DNA from: Posidonia oceanica
Taxonomy: Eukaryota > Streptophyta > Magnoliopsida > Alismatales > Posidoniaceae
NCBI GenBank assembly: GCA_037176725.1
Contig: JAZBRS010000020.1
Location: 57,130,001-57,194,000 of the forward strand
Length of the DNA: 64,000 nucleotides
Direction: 5' to 3'
How positions within the stretch are numbered: the first letter of the stretch is position 1; every line of letters begins with the position of its first letter. Shown here one piece after another: positions 1 to 10,496 of the stretch. The position numbers and the translations under genes are program-made. The notes below the pieces were generated by a model, which saw nothing but the letters and a program-made list of their open reading frames with translations, ran no database searches and had not been told where the DNA came from.

Positions 1-437
1 ATCTAGGAGAGAGAAAAGGATAATTTGGAGGAATGAAGGGGTTAGAGGTTTAGAAAAGAGATGAAATTTGGTGAGTGTGTGACCTAAGGTCTCTAGTATT
101 GGACCTAGGGTTTGGATTTGGATTTTGGAAGGTTTTGGAAGGGTTTTGAGGTGTAGAAAAAGGGTAGTTTTACCTAGGTTTTCTAGGATTTTTGGGAGTG
201 GTTTTGGTTTAAAATTTTGAGGGTTTTTTGGTGGGTTTGCTAAGTTTGGAAGGGTGAGTTTTCCTATGATTTTTGGGTAGTTTTTGGGTTCGGGAAGTGG
301 GCGTGATTCTAAGTTAAGTTTGGGCTTGATTTGGAGAGAAGGATGAGAGGAAAAGGTGTAGCTTTGGACCTAGATTTGGGCTCAGAAGCCACCAGAAGAT
401 TTCAATTAATTCAGCCTGTCAAAATGGGGTGTCAACA
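1..437 (-). mobile_element. Element 2 3' LTR, partial (cut by window edge)
   Basis: Read on the minus strand, this begins TGTTGACACCCCATTTTGAC at 437. That is the same terminus as the other LTRs in the window, and it follows a polypurine tract. Only the first 437 bases of the LTR are present; the rest lies left of the window. It belongs to the minus-strand host element whose interior resumes at 438. Sequence further in is clearly related to the first 400 bases of the LTRs at 1354 and 23035, but more diverged. Confidence 0.9.
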
Positions 438-450
438 GATGCCCCTCCCT
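438..450 (-). other. Element 2 polypurine tract
   Basis: On the minus strand this reads AGGGAGGGGCATC and directly abuts the LTR start TGTTGACA. This is the expected primer site for plus-strand DNA synthesis. The same GGAGGGGCATC or GAGGGGCATC sequence abuts the LTRs at 23035 and 35712. Confidence 0.85.
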
Positions 451-951
451 GAGCGTGGTCAAGCGAAGTGAGGCCGCTGCTCAGGGTTGACAAGACACCC
501 TATCTGACCGACGGGAGCAGAAATTTGCTATTTGCGAGAGTTACTCATCCGGCGGATGCACCGAAAGTCGTAGCTCGTTGCCGCAATGCAAAATGTAGGT
601 GCAGATGAATGCAATGTATGCAATGCATGCTAATGCAGATGTTAGTGCAAAGTTAGTACAGATGAGAATGCTGATGCAGTGCAGATGATGCTGATGATGT
701 TAGATTAGCATGCAATGCTAGAAACGAAGTGCAGAGATGATGCAAAGAAGTGCTAAAAGAAACCGCGATGTAGCGCAAAAATCTGGCAGCTAATCCAAAC
801 TTGCGCACCAAGGCGAGAAAGAAAAGTACAGTTTGTCCCCGCCCGGGGATGCAAGCTAGCAAAAAGAAGCGCGAAGGGAGAGGGGCCAACTCTCCTATCG
901 CAGGGGGATGCGGGACTTTGTCTTCCTGGAATAAAGTCGCGTGAAGAAGGT
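451..951 (-). other. Element 2 non-coding tail before the polypurine tract
   Basis: This is the reverse complement of the 22506-23021 region of element 1 and carries no ORF of note. It is rich in TGCAT/ATGCA words around 590-720. It belongs to the 3' untranslated part of element 2. Confidence 0.75.
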
Positions 952-1353
952 GATAAGATATCGGACTTATCGGTCGGATAGTTTACGGTCCTATCAACCG
1001 GAAGCGATAGTTTACGATCCTATCAACCGGAAGCGATAGTTTACGGTCCTATCAACTGGAGGGTGCAGTTGTGAGTGTTAGTTACTGGATACCAGCTGTA
1101 AAACATGATTGTGCAGGATAGTTTACGGTCCTATCAACCGGAAGTGATAGTTTACGGGCCTATCAACCGGGAGCGATAGTTTACGAGCATATCAACCGGG
1201 AGCGATAGTTTACGGTCCTATCAACCGGAAGCGATAGTTTACGGTCCTATCAACCGGAAGCACAATCCATGAGTGATAGTTACTGGTTATTAGCCGTATA
1301 AGGCAAATGCCCGCGATAGTTTTGGATATCAGCCAGAGATGATAGTTTACGGT
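952..1353 (-). repeat. Element 2 tandem hairpin array, left part
   Basis: One GATAAG...CTTATC unit (952-975) is followed by about a dozen units of roughly 26-30 bp of the form GATAGTTTACGGTCCTATC with an AACCGGAAGC-type linker. Each unit has GATAG and CTATC arms around a 9-base loop. Spacer units containing GATAGTTACTGG and a GCCGTATA word interrupt the array. It is the minus-strand counterpart of 21511-22505. Element 1 interrupts it, and it resumes at 28951. Confidence 0.85.
1349..1353. repeat. Target-site duplication of element 1 (left copy)
   Basis: ACGGT directly precedes the LTR. The right-hand copy at 28946-28950 is ACGAT, with one mismatch. Joining the flanks recreates a normal array unit, GATAGTTTACGGTCCTATC, which supports the assignment. 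Confidence 0.8.
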
Positions 1354-2059
1354 CGTTGACACCCCATTTTGATAGGTTTGAATCAATTGGAAAGCTCTAG
1401 TGGCTTCTGGATCCAAATCTAGATTCAAACCGACACATTCCTTTTCATCCTTCTTTCCAAAACTAGCCCAAACTTAACCTAGAATTACACCTCTTTCCCA
1501 AGCCCAATACCTATCCAAAAACCATAGGAAAACTCACCATTCCCAACTTAGCAAACCTATCCAAAAATCCTCAAATTTTCAAACCAAAACCACTCCCAAA
1601 AAACCCTAGAAAACCTAGGTAAAACTACCCTTTTTCTACACCTCAAAACCCTTCCAAAACTTTTCCAAAACCAAACTCAAACCCTAGGTCGAACACTAGA
1701 GACCCTAGGCCACACACTCACCAAATTTCACCCCTTTTCTAAACCTCTAACCCCTTCATTTCATCAAATTATCCTTTTCTCTCTCCTAGATTATTCTTTT
1801 CTCTCTCCTCTCCCTCTCCTGATTATCCTCCTCCTTTTCTCCCCTTCTCTCCGTTCTTCTTGCCTGGCTGTGGGCCCCCCTTGTGCATCCATCTCTTCTG
1901 AATCTTATTTGTATTTTTATCTTATTTTTAGCATTTTCTTTGACTTTCAAAAAATTTATTTTCTTTCAACTCTTCCTTTTCCTCTTTACTTCTTCATTTC
2001 TCCTTTTCCTTCTTCCTCTTTCTTTTCTTTTCCTCTCTTCTACTAAATCCCTAAAAAAT

Positions 2060-2830
2060 CCTTAAAAACCTCCAAAACTCTGAAACAAAAAGAAAACAAA
2101 CCAAAACCCTAAGAAAAATAATTAAAAACATTAAACAAATAATTAAAAAACCAAAGCCTAACTAAATCAAACTAAAACCAAAAACCAAGAATTCAAGCGA
2201 AAAAATGCAAAACAAACAAAAAGAAAATGCTGTAAAATTAAGGAAAAAACCAAAATGTAATCAAAACAAGCAAAAGCAAAAACCCTACTAAAAACAATCA
2301 AAAACAAATCCTAAAAAAGGAAAGAAAACAATTAAAAAACACTAAGGCAAGTAATTAAGAAAAAGACTTAACTTAACAAATCTAAAAGAAACGGTTTGAA
2401 AACTTAATTAAAAAGAAAAAAGAAATAATCAAAAAGCTTGAAAAATCCAAAAACACTTAATTAAAAACTTAACAAGAAAACTTAACTAAAAAAAATTAAA
2501 TATTAAAAGAGCTTAACAAAATCAAAAACAAATCAAAAAAGACTTAAAGAAAAGACTAAAATCAAAAACCTAAAACCCACCCTAATTAATTTAGAAACAA
2601 ACTTTAAAAAATCCTAATTGACATCCCAAATACTTAACAGGAAAAACATAATTAAAAAACAATTTAAAAAACTTAACAAACATTTAAACAAAATCAAAAA
2701 CAATTTAAAGAAAAGAAAACCCTAAAAACCCTAATCAAAACTAAATCTCTTTAATCCTAATTAATTAATTAAAAAGACAATCATTAAAAAACCTAATCTA
2801 AAATCCTAATTTAAACACAACTACTCCAAA
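2060..2830 (+). other. A-rich block inside 5' LTR
   Basis: About 770 bases are dominated by A with scattered AACC, TTAA and CCTAA words and almost no CG. The equivalent block at 23740-24500 is identical by eye for about 590 bases (2213-2805 versus 23893-24485), while neighbouring LTR parts differ by a few percent. No coding capacity. Confidence 0.7.
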
Positions 2831-4974
2831 TACATTTTCAAAACTTTTCTTCTTTTACTTTTATTTTATTCTAATTATTCTTCCCTTCCTTCCTTCCTCT
2901 TTCTTCCTTTCTTCCTTTCTTTTATTTTTTTCCTTTTCTTTTTGGGCCCAGTCTGGCCCGTTCTGCCCTTCTGCTTTCTTTCTTTCTTTTTCTTTCTCCT
3001 GCACAAAGCCCAGCCCGCACCTTCTTCCTCCTCTTCCCTCCTTCTTCTTCTTCTTCTTCTTCCTTAGATCCTTCTTCCCGCGCCAGCAGCTCTCTCATCC
3101 TCCTCTTTGAAATTCAACTTCCTTTTCCCTCCCGATCACCATCAGCTCCAGCTCATTCCTCCTCTCTCAACTCTCAGCAGGATCCCTGGGGGGGCATTCA
3201 ATGTGCGTCGCCTCCGGTTGTCCTCGCTGCAGCAGCTCAGCTCCCACTGGTGGAATTTGAATTCCACTACGCGCCCTTCACTCCTTCAGCCTCTGATAAA
3301 ACCTCCATTCCACTCCTCCTTCACTGCCTTTTGTCGTCCAAGAGAGAGAGAGCACTAGAGAGAGCAGAAGCACCCAAATACCTTCCTCCTTCCAATGCAA
3401 ATCCAAGCTCCTTCTTCCTCTTCTTTTTCATCCCATCCAGAGCTTCCACACCCAGTAAACCACCTCCAATTTCCGTCCCCAATCTCACCCAGATAACCAC
3501 CTTCTCAGCCACTCATCTAGTATCCAAAATCACCCTGAAATCACCCCGCAATTCCACCTAATCTTCAGCAGAACCCAGCACCTTCTTCCCCAGAATTCCT
3601 GTCCCCATAGTCCGCAGAATCCTTCCAAATTTGCCCTAAAGCTCACCAAAACACCACCTTCAAGAACCCCTAAGCCATCAGCCCGACAGCTCTTCACAGA
3701 CAAAACCCTCCACCACAAACACTTACTCCCAATTCTGCCAGAAAATCCGATCAACCGCCATCTCCCTCTCCAGCAAACCACGACCCTGTCTTAGCCCCCA
3801 GAATCCATCACCAGACCTCCAGCGAGTCACCGCCACCTTCCTACTGATCCGGAGAGCAGTACATCGCCACCTCCACCTCAGGCGACTTTGGCTGAACCCA
3901 AAGAAGCCATCTATCGCGCCGGTCTGCAGAAGCTGCATCCGATCATCCAGCAAGCTCTGGAGCAACGCACGGAGCAGAACTAGACGCCCAGAAGCCATCG
4001 GAGACACCCGCAGTGCCCGGACGAAGCTCACCGTCTTCTGTGAAATCAGCCCAGGTCGAGGGAACTCCTCAGCCACAGAAACAGGTAATTTCTTTCATCC
4101 CTAGCTTAGTTCTTCTCCCTCCTAGCTTCTCCACCCATTAGTTTAGCCTTCTGCTACCTCCTGCCCGGAGTCAACGCCGCCGCGTCTTCTTTTTCTCCGA
4201 CAAGCTCCGGCTCTGTCTCGTCGTTCCAGCCAGCAGAAAGCTGCTCCATTTGTCGTCCGAGGTTCGCACGGACCCTAGGAGCTCGACCGTGCTTCCAGAT
4301 CAGTCCTCCGTCGCCGTTTCCGTCCGCTCTACCTCTGGACAGCTCTGCAGTGCTCCGACGCCATCTCCAGTCATCTCCAGACCACGCCATGCCTCCCCGA
4401 GGCTGCCCCGATCTCCGTCAAGCTCCAGCGAAGATCGCTCGCCGCTCTACCTCCTCCGCGGTCAAGGCCACTGATAGCTCTGTGCTACAGTGTCAATGGC
4501 CACTGTAATTTACTGTGCATTTATTTCCCTTAACCATGCTATTTTGCCATTAAATTGCATATCTGCCTTCTGTTTTTATTTTATTGCGCTTTAGTCCAGC
4601 CATCGTTTATGACTCATTTAATTCTGAATTTAAATCTTATTAAATTGCATGAAAAACTTAAAAAACTGTCTAATTGCCTGTTAGTCCTCCTGCTGTGTTT
4701 CCCTTTTAAGTTTATTTTAGTTCAGGCCCTGCAGCTTTCTATTATTGCATGTTAGTCCTTTAATTAATAATCTGATTTAATGCTTTAAGTTTACCTTAGT
4801 ATATTGCATTTTTAATCCTGTCATTTTCTTCATTTGCATTTTAGTCCTCTGATATGTTGATTTATGCATTTATATTTTTCAACTTTTCTTACTGCATTGC
4901 ATTTTTTTCCCCCTTCAGTTTCTAATTTTTGCATTATAAGTCCTCCATATCATGCACAGCATCTGTTAAATCAC

Positions 4975-5330
4975 ATTTTTGCTTATAAAATTGCATTTTA
5001 GACCCTGCATATTTCAAAATTACACATAGGTCCTCTGTATGTTTGTAAAACTCATTTAAATGCATATTTTTGCTTATAAAATTGCATTTTAGACCCTGCA
5101 TATTTGAAAATTGCATGTAGGTCCTCTGTTTGCATTCACAAACCATTAAAGACCACATTTTTGCTTATTAAATTGCATTTCAACCCTTGCATGTTTCAAA
5201 ATTGCATATTAATCCTCCATATGATTTCAAAACTTACTCTAATGCATGTTTACCATATAAAATTGCATTTTAAACCCTGCATTTCGCAAAATTGCACTCA
5301 GACCCTCCAGCTTTCAAAAATCTTGCATAT
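4975..5330 (+). repeat. TATAAAA/TTGCAT repeat in 5' LTR, possible promoter region
   Basis: Imperfect repeats of about 90 bp, each with CTTATAAAATTGCATTTTAG followed by CCCTGCAT and TAGGTCCTC words. At least two good copies and several decayed ones are visible. The TATAAAA words upstream of the possible intron make this a candidate promoter. That is inference; no start site can be seen. Confidence 0.45.
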
Positions 5331-5699
5331 AATCCCCTAATTTTTCAAAATCTTTGCATTAAGGTCCAACTTTTTCAAAACTTGCACAAAAGCTCCCAAG
5401 TTTTCTGAAAAGTCATTCTTAGGCCCTTTTCATGCATTCCTGCATGCATTGCACCCATGCATCTTTGCATTTGGCATTCTTGCTCACACTTAAGCACACT
5501 TAGCTCCCATTTACATGGAAGGACCTGTTTTGCACACCTCTAGGACTTCCTGTACACCTAGATCCATTCTTCTCCCCTGTTCTGGGATATCTTCAGATCT
5601 GGCCGTTGGATCTTCTCAACCAAGCTACCTAGACGACCCCGGCCGAGCGCTCTTCAACATGGACCAAGCATTTCTCAGATCAGGCTTCAGATTTCCAAG

Positions 5700-6025
5700 G
5701 TAAGTCCTTCTGAACCCCTGCACAGCATTCATTTGTATACCATTTGCATTACATGCATTGTTTTTGCTTTCTGTTTCCTCGAGCATGTAGTATAGGACTC
5801 CCTCTTCCTATCTATCAACTCTGTCTCCTCTTTTCGCGTACTCTTAGTGCCTTGTGTTGCGTTTCCCCTGGATTTACCATTAATTGCGACTTTCTTTTCC
5901 CTTTTCCACGATCCGATCGCATCGCAAGCTTTTGGCAGTGTGCGAGACATATCGTGGGACACTTTGGTGAGAAATGGTCACAGAACAGTGGTAATCCTCC
6001 CACTTGCTTCCCTTCCCCTTTGTAG
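5700..6025 (+). other. Possible intron inside 5' LTR (326 bp)
   Basis: The donor CCAAG|GTAAGT at 5700 matches the plant consensus. The acceptor at 6025 is a long pyrimidine run ending TTTGTAG|GTC. The same pair is 326 bp apart in the LTRs at 23035 (27406-27731) and 58025 (62497-62822). Splicing is inferred from motifs only. Confidence 0.45.
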
Positions 6026-6165
6026 GTCTTCACACCTACATTGTGCGGTCCTTAAACAGCATTCGTTCTCACACTTGCGTTGTTTGCTCCCCGTTGCTTC
6101 TCTTACTCTTCCTCTTTGCATCTGCTTTTGCATGGCTTTATCAAAGTTTTATTTTGCCTGTTTTG

Positions 6166-6500
6166 GCACCGTTTTGCGCGCTGGCTTTGTTTTTTGCACC
6201 GTTTTGCGTGCTGGCTTTGCTTTTTTGCACCGTTTTGTGTGCCGCTCTTGTTTCTTGCACCGTTTTGTGTGCCACTCTTGTTTCTTGCACCATTTTGCGT
6301 GCTGGCTTTGTTTTCTGCACCGTTTTGCATGCCGCTCTGTCTTTTGCACCGTTTTGCATGCCGATCTCGTTTTCTTGCACCGTTTCGCGTGCCGCTCTGT
6401 CTTTTGCACCGTTTTGCATGCCGATCTCGTTTTCTTGCACCGTTTCGCGTGTCGCTTCCGTTTCTCACATCGTTTCGTGCATTTTACGTCGTTTTCTCTT
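6166..6500 (+). repeat. 30-bp tandem repeat in 5' LTR, about 11 units
   Basis: Units of 30-31 bp start GCACCGTTTTGCGTGC and continue with a variable CT-rich tail. Because the unit length is close to a multiple of three, overlapping ORFs appear on both strands; these are artefacts of the repeat. Copy number differs between LTRs: about 11 here, 13 at 27872, 48 at 49645 and 19 at 62964. Confidence 0.85.
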
Positions 6501-6765
6501 GCATGTCGCCTGCAATGCTTGGTTTTACCGCCGTTTTGCTTTTTTACTTGCATTTGCATATAAGGCAGTGATGCTTACTGCCTGGAGTTCTCACGAGCCA
6601 GGTTTCGACCGGTTCGGAACACAAACAACGTTGCTGAGCAGTTAGACAGCACGTTTACTTTCCTACATTGCATCCCACCACTTAAAGCACACCTTTGAGC
6701 ATTCATTCAGGCATTCATTGGCATTTAGGCATTCAAACCTGCATTTCCCTGCGTATGCGAGCGTA

Positions 6766-6900
6766 AGCCTAGAAAGACCGATTCTCAGGCGTGTCGGGGG
6801 TACCTAACACCTTCTCCGCACGTAACAGGAGTCCTTGCCCAGTCTTTTGGCCCGCAATAACCATATTGCCCTTATCCTAGGCATGAGTCATCTCATTTGC
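6766..6900 (+). promoter_or_regulatory. Conserved LTR block with GGTGCCTAACACC hairpin
   Basis: A well-conserved stretch in all four long LTRs: GCGTAAGCCTAGAAAGAC, then GTGTCGGGGGTGCCTAACAC, then a CCTTCCC/GTAACAGGAGTCC segment. GGTG and CACC can pair around CCTAA; here the first arm is GGTA. Equivalent blocks lie at about 28525-28660, 51340-51470 and 63785-63910. It may be an R/U5 processing or polyadenylation element, by inference. Confidence 0.5.
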
Positions 6901-6993
6901 ATTTGTTTTCCTTTGCATTGCATCCTTTGCTTGGTTTTGCGTGTTAACTCGCGCATTTCCCCGATTTTCCTTGTCTCCCGATAATAGACACGG

Positions 6994-7004
6994 TGGCGAC
7001 TCTG
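6994..7004 (+). other. Primer-site-like word inside the LTR
   Basis: TGGCGACTCTG is identical to the first 11 bases of the primer-binding site at 7171, but lies 177 bp upstream, inside the LTR. Counterparts are TGGCAACTCTG at 28770 and TGGCGACTCCG at 51594. Confidence 0.6.
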
Positions 7005-7170
7005 AATTGTCTTATCTTCTTCTTTTCTTATCTTTCCTCCTCTGTTTTAAGTGTTTTCGAGTTGAGCCGTCCTCCTTGGACATAGCCGCTTATAGTGAGC
7101 CTGATTCCGATCGGTGCACGCAAGCTTCTGGCAGTGTGCATGGATGATCTGAACACTGGGATTACTACAG

Positions 7171-7187
7171 TGGCGACTCTGCTGGGG
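7171..7187 (+). other. Primer-binding site of element 1
   Basis: TGGCGACTCTGCTGGGG starts one base after the LTR end. It begins with TGG, the complement of the tRNA CCA tail. Ogre-type elements use a tRNA-Arg primer and this sequence fits that pattern, but the tRNA was not checked. Confidence 0.8.
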
Positions 7188-8497
7188 CTGCTAGACTTCG
7201 ACTTTCATTTCTGACTTTTCGCTCGCTGCTTTCGCAGTTTCTGCTTGCCTTTGTTTGCCTCTTTGCCTGTTTTGGTCGCTCTTCTGTGCAAACTCCTAGC
7301 AAGTCGCCTCGTGGCTACTCTGCTTAGGTTTTGCACCTCCTCTACCTTGGTTTTAGCTCTGCCTTGCTTTGCTTTGTTTCTGATTGCTTGTTTACTTGCT
7401 TATCTCCTTGTTTCTGCTCTTATTTGCTTTACAGCTTACTTGTCTTTACTTCCTTTATCTTGCTTGCTTATTATTGCTTTATTTCCTGCACAATGCATGT
7501 CTACATACTTGTTTGGCAACAATACATGCTTTTTGAATGATGAATGCTTCCTTTTACACATTTGCTATGTCACTACGCATGCACATGCCCTGTATCTATG
7601 CCTTTTGACATGATGAATGCCTTTTCTTCACTATCATGCTCATGAACACTCGCACATGCCATGCACTTGTCTTTTGCTATGATGTATGTTGTTTGCCTGC
7701 CATATTTGACTGATTTTCTTCCCTTTCGCACATGCCATGCCTAGGATAGTAGAGACTGTTTGCTCTCCCTATGGTTAACTAAAAATGGCAAGTAAAAAGA
7801 ACTTCTAGGAGCAACTAGAGACTTCAAACAATCCTGCACCCCCTTGGGTTAATAAAATGCGCAAGATAAAAAACTTTAAGCATTTGCATAAGCATCATAT
7901 AGGGCATGCATTCTTCTCATTTGAGTCGACCTACTAGTCTATGAAGGACGGTTCCGACCTCTTGTTCCACTGCTTTTGGCGTGGGCCGAGTCAGCCGGTC
8001 TATCCCCCCTTCGTCCAGGGGTTGTGTCGGTGTAGTGGAGTGTACTGCCCACGCTTTAGCGGGGTCAGGGCCACCAATGCACCACCCTGTTATTTCCTCA
8101 GCTCTGGCTAAGAGTTTGACAGCGAGCCTACTTTTTCTGACCTGAGTCGTTGACCCGTACACCTGGGATACCCGGAGTAGATCACCTATTAGGATACACT
8201 AGATAGGTGAGGGGGGCATACTAGAAAGCATACATATCATTCATGCCATCTAACTTAACTCATTTGCATCTGTCTTTCAGTTTCTAATCTCTGTTTCCTT
8301 CTGTCTGTGTCAGTAGTGATCGGTAAGCGAGTTCCCCTTACTGGAGCTTGAGTACCGACTCTCTTTGACATCCCTGTTGCGACCTAGTTCGCGACCATTC
8401 CCCTTCTGAGCTATCCGCCTTTGCGACGATAGCACCTATTAGGAATCGCCGATAGCATACTTGTCGCAGCCCTATTCTCACGCGCTCTAGGTTTGCA
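7188..8497 (+). other. Element 1 untranslated leader
   Basis: About 1.3 kb between the primer site and the gag start. It has CT-rich DNA with TTGC words up to 7700, then ordinary-composition sequence. No credible ORF is seen. The minus-strand equivalent in element 2 is 57072-58024, which aligns from about 7565 onward. Confidence 0.75.
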
Positions 8498-10495
8498 ATG
8501 GCCCAGTACGTCAGTGAGCCTCTCTTTACTCCTGTCACGGAGGGTGTTTCCGCTCTGGTCCCTATGGTTGCTCCTTCTACCCCTTTTGTTCCCCCTCTAA
8601 CGTCAGGGTTTCCTCCCCTGATGCCTCTGGTATCTCAGTATGTCCCGGGACACTGGCAAGCATCTCTTCCTCCGGATTCGGTCGCTGAGTCTATCTTGAT
8701 GACCGTTACTCGCGTTTCGGAGACGCCATTGCCCCCTCCTTCCCAGGGATACGTCGCCTTTGACATCCCTCCTACCACTGCTGCGACTTTTACCATAGCA
8801 CTTACTCCTCCCGGACAGTCTGTGTCTGTGCCATTTGCTTCTCAATCTTCGTCGGCACTGCACTTCAGCGTTCCTACTGACGGGACACCTGAGGCTCAGT
8901 ACCAGCACCTAATGGAGCTTGCCCAGAGATTGTAGGGCGTGGCTCTATCGGTTCGTCCCTCCTGTACTCCTGTCGCTCCTGAGGTTCCTTTGAGGCCAGT
9001 TCCTACATTTCATGCATCTACCTCTACACCTCTGCCTTGACCATCGTCTCAACTACTCACGGTTCCGACGATGGGGGCTCGTTTACCGCCTCCTTCTACA
9101 CAACACTTAGCACAGCATGCTCCTCTTCCCCCTGGTGGTCAGTCCTTTGGGCTGGCTGGAGCCCAGTACCCCACTAGCTTGCTGTTCGGCACCCTGCCTG
9201 TACAGTAACTGGTGCTCCAGCATCCTACTCCTCCCACAGCATAGCATGTCATCTACCCTCCTCCCTTGCATCAGGCCCAGAACCCTGCATACATCCCTGG
9301 ATACATAGTTCCCCAGCACGGATACGCCGGCCATCCCGTTGCTCCACCAGGCGACGCTGTGGTAGATCTGGAGGAGCACTTAGGTGCGACCCATTCAGCG
9401 TATGTGCTCACTACCCCTGCCGATCCCTCTCCCATGGCAACAAATCTAGACCCCATCAATAACCGGATGGACATCTTGGAGAAGGCACTACGACTAGTGC
9501 AGGATACTGAGCACTAGACCTACCAATTCTGGGACCTCTATTGCTTTCCAGAGGTGGTACTCCCCTCGAAGTTCAATATCTTGAACTTCGAGAAATATAA
9601 TGGTAGGGGCTGCCCCATAACACACTTGAAGGCGTATTGCGGTGATCTCGCTCAGCTTCAGGCTAACAAGTGGTTGCTGATCCGCCTGTTCCAAAAAAGC
9701 TTGACCGGGCCGACACTCAAGTGGTTCACATCGCTTGATATGTCAGCCATCAAGAGTTGGAACGACCTCAGTCAGGCGTTCCTGGAACAGTACTCCTTCA
9801 ACCTCGATCTAGTCCCATAGCGGGCGGACTTGATCGCAATCAAGTAGAATCCCAGCGAGCCGTTCGGGGAGTACGTCGGCCGCTGGCGCGCCCTTGCTTC
9901 ACAGGTTCGAGATTGACCCTCCGACGAGGAGTCTATTGAGATCGTTATCAAAGGGGTGCAGCCATCTCTTGGGGCTCTACTTAGCATCCAACTAGTCACT
10001 ACTTTTGCAGCACTCATCCGAGCTGGAGCGCGCGTGGAGAGTTCTTTGCAGAGTGGCAACTTCCTGGCTCTCTCTACATTCGCTAAGCAGGCCACGATCA
10101 GCAGTAACAGTGTCAACAGCAGCACCTCCAACAACAACAACAGCGGTAGCAGCAACAACCGTCCCAAGAAGAAGGACTCGCCGAAGACCGCTGTTGCATT
10201 CGTCGACTCTCCTGCTGTGCCTGTTCACTTGCCATCCTGGCCTGCCTCAGCTCAGATGTTGTATGCTCCTACACCTAGGAATCCACCCACACCACAGATC
10301 ACAACCACCGCTAGACCGGTCTACCCTGCCGCATCGGTTCAACAAGGCTCATACCAGAGGCAAAGAAGGCCACCCACTGAAAAGCGGAAGTTCGCCCCAC
10401 TAGTGGAACCACTCACGGCCATCTTGCCAAAGGTTGCATCGCTCTTGAAGTTCCTGGACGTTTGCCCGCCCCCAAATCCCTTGCCGCAGGTTTAA
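8498..10495 (+). pseudogene. gag: gag (capsid region), element 1, broken
   Basis: This would make the capsid that packages element RNA in the cytoplasm. The start is ATG at 8498 (MAQYVSEPL), the first ATG in this frame and conserved at 57071 in element 2. The N-terminal third is Pro/Ser/Thr-rich. The capsid core lies at about 9554-9820, with FEKYNGRGCPITHLKAY and LTGPTLKWFTSLD, typical of plant Ty3/gypsy gag. In-frame stops include TAG at 8933, one near 9229, and others at 9515 and 9845, plus TGA near 9037 and 9913. A 2-bp deletion near 10489 relative to element 2 shifts the frame before the zinc knuckle. Frame and order are clear, but no intact protein can be made. Confidence 0.88.
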
Positions 10496-10496
10496 G

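Larger units (their letters stand above)
1354..7169 (+). mobile_element. Element 1 5' LTR (5816 bp)
   Basis: It starts CGTTGACACCCCATTTTGA (TG mutated to CG) and ends GGGATTACTACA. It matches 23035-28945 along its length. Layout: C/A-rich start, very A-rich block (about 2060-2830), CT-rich block (2830-3110), GC-richer 3100-4480, TTGCAT-rich repeats with TATAAAA words (4550-5450), possible intron (5700-6025), 30-bp tandem repeat (6166-6500) and a conserved block near the 3' end (6766-6900). No convincing protein gene lies in it; the ORFs present are short or repeat-derived. Confidence 0.92.

Noticed and set aside
3107..4474. Short ORFs in the GC-richer LTR segment, conserved at 24623-26224
   Set aside because: They are conserved only because the LTRs are copies; frames shift between copies and no known protein pattern is seen.
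5847..6645. ORFs of 213-238 codons on plus and 121-136 on minus in the 5' LTR (also 27553-28411 and 62801-63598)
   Set aside because: Same cause: the 30-bp repeat is open in several frames on both strands at once, which real genes are not.
7171..7187. A real tRNA gene at the primer site
   Set aside because: Only the complement of a tRNA 3' end is present; there is no cloverleaf around it.
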